From positions 1 to 9,854 of the forward strand of contig DATHBP010000137.1 in the NCBI GenBank assembly GCA_035296085.1: a stretch of 9,854 nt of DNA. The letters run 5' to 3'. Numbering within the stretch: the stretch's first letter is position 1; every line of letters begins with the position of its first letter. The notes beneath the pieces are model-generated. The model was not told where the DNA came from. It searched no databases and saw only the letters and a list, made by a program, of their open reading frames with translations. Source of the stretch: DATHBP01 sp035296085. GTDB taxonomy: Bacteria; Actinomycetota; Actinomycetes; Propionibacteriales; Nocardioidaceae. A program made the translations under genes and the position numbers. Of this stretch, positions 6,015 through 9,854 are shown in pieces.

Positions 6015-7406
6015 TCAGCGGCCGATGCCCTTGTAGACGAATCCCGCCGCCTTGACGTCGGCCGGGGAGAAGCTGTTGCGACCGTCCAGGAACACACAGT
6101 GCTCGGCGGTCAGCTTGGCCAGCCGGTCGAGCGGGAAGTCGCGGAACTGCTGGTGCCCGGTCAGGAAGACGACGGCGTCGGCCCCCTCGACGGCGGTCGC
6201 CAGGTCGGCCGTGAGCGGCACGGACGTCACCGTCGCCGCCTCCCGTTCGGTCACCCAGGGGTCGTGGACGCTCAGCTGGCATCCGGACCGCTCGAGGTGC
6301 TCGATGGTGTACTTCGTCGGCGTCAGCCGGCAGTCGCCGGTGTTGCTCTTGAACGCGATGCCGAGGACGGCGACCTTGCACGAGGTCAGCGCCTTGCCCT
6401 GCTCCTCGAGGAGGCTCTCCACGAGGTGGAAGGTGTAGGTCGGCATCGAGTCGTTGACCGTACGAGACGTGCGCGGCGTGTGCAGGGTCAGCCCGAGGCT
6501 CTCGCCGAGGTGCTGGACGAACCACGGGTCCTTGGTCAGGCAGTAGCCACCGACGCCCATGCTCGGCAGCAGGATGTTGACGTTGTAGTTGACTTTCGGC
6601 AGCGTGTTGGCCGCGTCGATGACCTGCAACGCGTCGATGCCGAGCCGGTCGCAGATCTTGGCCAGCTCGTTGGCAAGCGCGACGTTCAGGTCAATCCACA
6701 GGTTGTCGGCGAGCTTGGTCATCTCGGCAGCCGCCGGTCCGTCCACGACGACCGACTCAACTCCGAGCCCGTGCTCCCACAGCGCGGCGCAGGCCCGGGC
6801 GCTCCTGGCGTCGTGGGCACCGACGACGACCGGGATCGTCTTGAACTCGGCGATCGCGCGACCCTCGGCCAGCCGCTCCGGGCAGAACGCCAGTCCGAAG
6901 TCGACGCCGGCCCGCAGCCCGCTGCTCTCCAGGATTGGCAGAACGAGACCCTCGGTGGTGTTGGGCGGGACCGTGCTCTTGAGCACGACCAGGTGCCCCT
7001 TGTGCAGGTGCTGCGCGACGCTCTTTGCTGCCGCCTCGATGTCGTCGACGATGGGCTCGAAGTCCGGACCCAGCGGGGTGCCGACGGTCACGATGACGAT
7101 GTCGTTGTCGGCGATCACGGAGAAGTCGGTGGTGGCCCGCAGCCGGCCGGCCTCTACGTTCGCGGCGATCAGCTCGTCGAGGTGCGGCTCACGCACGTGC
7201 GTCGTGTGGCCGGCGTTGATCTCGTCGACGACCGTCTGGCGTACGTCGATCCCCGTGACCCGCCACCGGCAGTCGGCGAGCACCGCCCCGATGACCGTGC
7301 CGATGTAGCCGAAACCGACGACCGCGACGCCGATCGCCCGCTCCTTGATCAGCCGGTCGACCTCGGTGTTGTCACTTCCGAACAGGGCCGTCGTCACGCA
7401 GTCCAT
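6015..7406 (-). CDS. UDP-N-acetylhexosamine/UDP-sugar 6-dehydrogenase, WecC/WbpA family
   Basis: The 463-residue enzyme oxidises C6 of a UDP-sugar to the uronic acid with two NAD+. The N-terminal Rossmann motif is VVGFGYIGTVIG (29-40), with an acid at D54. VTVGTP (106-111), VVLKSTVPPNTTEGLV (140-155) and FCPERLAEGRAIAEF (174-188) lie in the first domain. EMTKLADNLWID (228-239) carries the family lysine K231, and the catalytic cysteine is C289 in GVGGYCLTKDP. AVLGIAFKSNTGDCR (346-360) begins the UDP-binding C-terminal domain, ending with FLDGRN (439-444). The FCPER...EG pattern and length favour N-acetylmannosamine/N-acetylglucosamine dehydrogenases over UDP-glucose dehydrogenase. The GGYC loop (usually GGHC in WecC) leaves the substrate open. 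Start: ATG 7406 is preferred; GTG 7397 has AAGGG nine bases upstream and is an alternative, while a TTG at 7445 directly after a stop looks spurious. It lies between the aminotransferase and SDR genes. Confidence 0.92.
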   Translation of the reverse strand: MDCVTTALFGSDNTEVDRLIKERAIGVAVVGFGYIGTVIGAVLADCRWRVTGIDVRQTVVDEINAGHTTHVREPHLDELIAANVEAGRLRATTDFSVIADNDIVIVTVGTPLGPDFEPIVDDIEAAAKSVAQHLHKGHLVVLKSTVPPNTTEGLVLPILESSGLRAGVDFGLAFCPERLAEGRAIAEFKTIPVVVGAHDARSARACAALWEHGLGVESVVVDGPAAAEMTKLADNLWIDLNVALANELAKICDRLGIDALQVIDAANTLPKVNYNVNILLPSMGVGGYCLTKDPWFVQHLGESLGLTLHTPRTSRTVNDSMPTYTFHLVESLLEEQGKALTSCKVAVLGIAFKSNTGDCRLTPTKYTIEHLERSGCQLSVHDPWVTEREAATVTSVPLTADLATAVEGADAVVFLTGHQQFRDFPLDRLAKLTAEHCVFLDGRNSFSPADVKAAGFVYKGIGR

Positions 7407-7495
7407 CCCTTGTGGGGTCCGCCGAGCGGTGGCTGGGGCAGCCAACTATCTCACAGCGACCGGTTTCGGCCGGCGATGTGAGCGCTGGTGCGGCC

Positions 7496-8674
7496 CTAAG
7501 CCGTGGCGTCGCGAAGCGCGGTGCGGAACGCGTCGGCGACGCGTTCCGCGTCAGTGGGGGAGATGTTGTTGTGAAACGGCAGCCGCAGCAACCGCCCGGC
7601 GACGTCCTCGCTCACCGGGCAGTCGGTGGTCCTGGCGGCGAAGCGGATGCCGGCATCGGAGTTGTGCAGCGGCACGTAGTGGAAGGCGGGGTGCACGCCG
7701 TAGGTGCGCATGCCGTCGAGGACGGCGTCTCGGGTCGGCCGGTCGGGCGTCAAAACGTAGAACAGGTGCCACGACGGCGCGGCGTAGTCCGGGATGACCG
7801 GCAGGCGGTAGCCGAGCTCGGCGCTGGTCGGTGCCAGCAGGTCCTGGTAGCGCTCGAACACTGCGCGCCGCTTGGCCTGGATCACGTCGTGCTGCTCGAG
7901 CTGCCCCCACAGAAACGCTGCAAGCGTGTCGGACAACCCGAAAGACGCGCCGGTGTCCTTCCAGCTGTACTTGTCGACCTGGCCGAGGAAGAAGGCACGC
8001 CGGTTGGTTCCCTTGTCGTAGAGAACGCGGGCACGGTCCACGTCGCGTGCGTCGTTGATGAGGAGCGCGCCGCCCTCGCCGCAGCCGAAGTTCTTTGTCT
8101 CGTGAAAGCTGAGCGACGCGAACCTGCCGATGCTGCCGAGCGGCTCGCCGTTCCAGCGCCCATAGAGACCATGCGCGTTGTCCTCGATCACCGCCACGTC
8201 CGGACGGTCCCTCAGTACCCTGCGTACGCCGGCCATGTCACAGGCAATGCCGGCGTAGTGCACGGGGATCACCGCCCGCACGCTGTCGTCAAGCAGTGTC
8301 GCGAGGTGGCCGGCGTCAAGGCCGAGGGTATCGGGCTCGATGTCGCAGAAGACGACCCGGGCGCCCTGGCGCACGAACGCCAGCGCGGTGGTGGTGAACG
8401 TGAACGACGGCACGATGACGGTGTCGCCGGGCTGGAAGTCGAGCATCATCGCTGACAGCTCTAGGGCCGCGGTGCACGAGGTGGTGAGCAGTACCTCCTC
8501 GGCACCGGTCTCCTTCTGCAGCGCCTCGCCGGCGAGCCGGGAGAACGGCCCCGACGAGGACATGTGGCCGCTGTCCACCGACGCCTTGACGTACTCCAGC
8601 TCCGCACCCTCGATCGAGGGACGGTTGAACACGATAGGGGGCAGGTCGGTCACAGGGAGGGATTCGGCAGGCAC
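7496..8674 (-). CDS. wecE: dTDP-4-amino-4,6-dideoxygalactose transaminase (DegT/DnrJ/EryC1 family)
   Basis: The 392-residue PLP enzyme resembles E. coli WecE (RffA) along its whole length. WecE transfers the amino group of glutamate to C4 of dTDP-4-keto-6-deoxyglucose, giving dTDP-Fuc4N for enterobacterial common antigen. Matches to WecE as I recall it are TTSCTAALELSA (64-75), FQPGDTVIVPSFTF (80-93), VIPVHYAGIACDM (135-147), the PLP aspartate D165 in IEDNAHG, K194 (internal aldimine) in SFHETKNFGCGEGG, KGTNRRAFFLGQVDKYSWKD (221-240), FHYVPLH (331-337) and RLLRLPFHNNISP (361-373). GQVDKY and HETKN are more specific than general DegT family motifs, so I favour the WecE assignment over QdtB or DesV types. 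GTG 8674 gives a tail about 12 residues longer than E. coli WecE. Its substrate depends on dTDP-glucose from rmlA plus a 4,6-dehydratase outside the window. Confidence 0.93.
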   Translation of the reverse strand: MPAESLPVTDLPPIVFNRPSIEGAELEYVKASVDSGHMSSSGPFSRLAGEALQKETGAEEVLLTTSCTAALELSAMMLDFQPGDTVIVPSFTFTTTALAFVRQGARVVFCDIEPDTLGLDAGHLATLLDDSVRAVIPVHYAGIACDMAGVRRVLRDRPDVAVIEDNAHGLYGRWNGEPLGSIGRFASLSFHETKNFGCGEGGALLINDARDVDRARVLYDKGTNRRAFFLGQVDKYSWKDTGASFGLSDTLAAFLWGQLEQHDVIQAKRRAVFERYQDLLAPTSAELGYRLPVIPDYAAPSWHLFYVLTPDRPTRDAVLDGMRTYGVHPAFHYVPLHNSDAGIRFAARTTDCPVSEDVAGRLLRLPFHNNISPTDAERVADAFRTALRDATA

Positions 8675-8699
8675 CGCCTCAGCCTATCCGGGCGGTGCC
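8670..8699 (-). promoter_or_regulatory. Perfect 9-bp inverted repeat around the wecE -10 box and start codon
   Basis: GGCACCGCC (8670-8678) and GGCGGTGCC (8691-8699) are perfect inverted copies separated by 12 bp. On the minus strand the wecE GTG (8674-8672) lies in the downstream arm and the TAGGCT box in the spacer. The repeat fills nearly the whole gap after the sulfotransferase stop (8703-8701). It could be an operator covering the promoter, or an RNA hairpin that hides the wecE start only in transcripts reading through from upstream. Both uses are inference. Confidence 0.5.
8681..8686 (-). promoter_or_regulatory. Putative -10 box (TAGGCT), leaderless-type promoter for wecE
   Basis: Read on the minus strand, TAGGCT is followed by exactly six bases (GAGGCG) and then the GTG start at 8674. 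This is the spacing expected for a transcript starting at or beside the start codon, a common actinobacterial arrangement. GAGG is too close to the start to be a normal Shine-Dalgarno. No consensus -35 is visible 16-18 bp upstream. Confidence 0.45.
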
Positions 8700-8700
8700 G

Positions 8701-9441
8701 TCAGCTGGTCGACCACGGCAGGTCGCGGCCCAGCAGTTCGCGCAGCCGCTCGTCGGCGGGACCGAAGTACGCCCGCAGCCGCGAATCGAGCGCCCCGGCG
8801 AGGCGGGGTGCTGGTCCTTCGCTCTGGCGTTCCGGCCGCTGCTGCCTCGGCGGTACGAAGCTCACATCGACCCCCAGGGCGGCGTACAGCTCGGTGCGGG
8901 CGTCGCCCTGCTCCTCGAGGAACCGCACGTGCATGCTGCCTGCGAAGACGGCGCACCACGGCGCCAGGTATTCGGCGTAGCGGCCACGCTCCAGGTAGGC
9001 GTACGGCGACACCGAGGTGCGGCTCCGGTCCCAGTCGGACTGCCGCCCGGCCAGCTCGTCCTCGAGGGCTTGCTCCAGCGGGCGTTGCTCGAGTCCGTTC
9101 GAGCTGCTGAAGCGCCAGTTGGAGACCGCGCGGGCGACCGGGTCGCGCAGCTGAACGACGATGGGCACCGGACCGAGGACCGCCGCGGCGCGCTCGGCGG
9201 CCGCGGGGTCTTCGAGGTAGCTGGTGCTCTTCTCGCCGAGCAGCGACTCGGTCGTCGCGTGGGAGAAGTAGGTCGCCTCGTACCACTCCAGGCCTCGCTC
9301 GACGACGTCTGGCGACAAGAAGACTTTGGGCTCCGGGCGTGCCGGCTGCGCCATCGCGATCTCTGGATGCGTCTCCAGCTGCACCTGCAGCGACGTCGTA
9401 CCGCAGCGTTGCGCGCCGATGACCAGGAAGTGTCTTCTCAG
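8701..9441 (-). CDS. PAPS-dependent sulfotransferase; start codon uncertain (CTG proposed)
   Basis: The protein (246 residues if begun at CTG 9441) is a cytosolic-type sulfotransferase that moves sulfate from 3'-phosphoadenosine-5'-phosphosulfate to an acceptor, here plausibly a surface sugar or lipid. The 5'-phosphosulfate-binding loop is FLVIGAQRCGTTSLQ (5-19). GEKSTSYLEDP (69-79) is the second-strand region, and RDPVARAVSNWRF (99-111) is the 3'-phosphate-binding motif. LERGRYAEYLAPW and HVRFLEE follow, with a helical C-terminus (LRAYFGPADERLRELLG). The first canonical start in frame is GTG 9384, but it falls just after the phosphosulfate loop and would give a dead enzyme. No ATG, GTG or TTG exists between it and the in-frame stop at 9777. 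CTG 9441 overlaps the TGA of the glycosyltransferase gene (CTGA), suggesting coupled initiation; CTG 9426 or a frameshift fusion are alternatives. I am sure of the family and unsure of the start. Confidence 0.85.
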   Translation of the reverse strand: MRRHFLVIGAQRCGTTSLQVQLETHPEIAMAQPARPEPKVFLSPDVVERGLEWYEATYFSHATTESLLGEKSTSYLEDPAAAERAAAVLGPVPIVVQLRDPVARAVSNWRFSSSNGLEQRPLEQALEDELAGRQSDWDRSRTSVSPYAYLERGRYAEYLAPWCAVFAGSMHVRFLEEQGDARTELYAALGVDVSFVPPRQQRPERQSEGPAPRLAGALDSRLRAYFGPADERLRELLGRDLPWSTS

Positions 9442-9854
9442 CGGGTGACCCGTTCGACGACGTGGAACGTCTCTTGGGCGCTGACGGTGTTGAGAGTGCG
9501 GACGACGTACTCGCCGAGCATGGCTAGCAGCGCGATCGTCACGCCGCTGAACGCCGACAGCAGCACGACCAAGGTCGTGAAGCCTTGGGTTCTCGAGCCG
9601 AAGATCAGCCCGTGGATCAGGTAGACCCCGCCGAGTGCGAAACTCACCAGCGAGATCATGAACCCGATGATGGCGGCGAGCCGCAACGGGAACAGCGAGT
9701 AGCTGAAGAGGATGGTGAGGACCAGGCGGACAATCTTGACGAGGTTGTACTGACTCTTTCCGACCTTGCGCGGCTCATGGCGCACGGAGACGTTAGACCG
9801 ATTGCTCGAGTAGAGCAGCGACTGACCGGTGATGTAGGGGTAGGCGCTGCGCGA
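9438..9854 (-). CDS. GT2 polyprenyl-phosphate glycosyltransferase, C-terminal part, cut by right edge
   Basis: The minus frame is open from the right edge to a TGA at 9440-9438, giving 138 residues of a C-terminus. It begins with the end of a GT2 catalytic domain (ITGQSLLYSSNRSNVSV, then RHEPRKVGKSQYNLVKI), in which the R..GKSQY pattern matches the acceptor/lipid-side segment of the DPM1/GtrB/ArnC family. Two transmembrane helices follow: about FPLRLAAIIGFMISLVSFAL through GGVYLIHGLIFG, and GFTTLVVLLSAFSGVTIALL, then GEYVVRTLN. This C-terminal pair anchors enzymes that transfer a sugar from a nucleotide donor to undecaprenyl phosphate at the inner membrane face. The GTG at 9785 is an internal valine, not the start; the true start and the donor-binding DxD are outside the window. 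Its stop overlaps the probable start of the sulfotransferase, so the two look translationally coupled. The sugar cannot be predicted. Confidence 0.88.
   Translation of the reverse strand, partial: SRSAYPYITGQSLLYSSNRSNVSVRHEPRKVGKSQYNLVKIVRLVLTILFSYSLFPLRLAAIIGFMISLVSFALGGVYLIHGLIFGSRTQGFTTLVVLLSAFSGVTIALLAMLGEYVVRTLNTVSAQETFHVVERVTR

Noticed and set aside
7407..7445. TTG at 7445 as start of the dehydrogenase
   Set aside because: It follows a TAG stop directly, has no ribosome site, and adds residues outside the family's usual length; ATG 7406 or GTG 7397 fit better.
5979..7481. 500-codon plus-strand open frame opposite the dehydrogenase
   Set aside because: It is antisense to a gene with complete family motifs, and its Arg/Gly/Val/Asp-rich sequence has no domain pattern.
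7407..7495. Promoter or structured element between wecE and the dehydrogenase gene
   Set aside because: The 89-bp gap shows only short GC-rich self-complementary bits (CCGG...CCGG) and no convincing -10 box or hairpin.

Overview
The window is very GC-rich DNA from a high-GC Gram-positive bacterium (Actinomycetota). I base this on the strong G/C preference at codon third positions, the GTG starts, the divergent birA and accD5/pccB-type carboxyltransferase genes (an arrangement I know from Mycobacterium), and several TAGNNT boxes lying 6-8 nt upstream of start codons, typical of leaderless actinobacterial transcripts. The genus cannot be fixed from the sequence; a Nocardioides-like lineage is only a guess.

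Layout. Positions 1-759 (minus) hold the N-terminal half of an acyl-CoA carboxylase beta subunit that runs off the left edge. Positions 774-1598 (plus) encode a monofunctional biotin-protein ligase, BirA, which would biotinylate the carrier subunit of that carboxylase; the two genes are divergent and only about 14 bp apart. Positions 1599-1769 are intergenic and carry three direct copies plus one inverted copy of a GAGTGGCGCGAAGTGG element. Positions 1770-4034 (plus) encode a large polytopic membrane protein of GT-C-like design, followed after 11 bp by rmlA/rffH (4046-4945), which makes dTDP-glucose.

From 4987 to the right edge everything is on the minus strand and converges on rmlA. In transcription order it contains a polyprenyl-linked GT2 glycosyltransferase (C-terminal part only), a PAPS-dependent sulfotransferase, a WecE-type dTDP-4-keto-6-deoxyhexose aminotransferase, a WecC/WbpA-type UDP-sugar dehydrogenase and an ArnA/UXS-like extended SDR. 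Gene spacing is a short overlap, then about 26, 89 and 29 bp, so this reads as an operon.

Together the right-hand genes form part of a cell-surface glycan locus. RmlA feeds dTDP-glucose towards dTDP-4-keto-6-deoxyglucose (the 4,6-dehydratase is not in the window), WecE would make the 4-amino-4,6-dideoxy sugar, the dehydrogenase would make an acidic UDP-sugar that the SDR may convert further, the membrane glycosyltransferases would use lipid-linked sugars, and the sulfotransferase could add sulfate. The RmlA/RffH + WecC-like + WecE set matches part of the enterobacterial common antigen sugar pathway. The least ordinary points are the sulfotransferase with no canonical start codon upstream of its PAPS-binding loop, the inverted repeat around the wecE start and -10 box, the GTGACGTCAC palindrome between accD and birA, and the repeat/hairpin element after birA.
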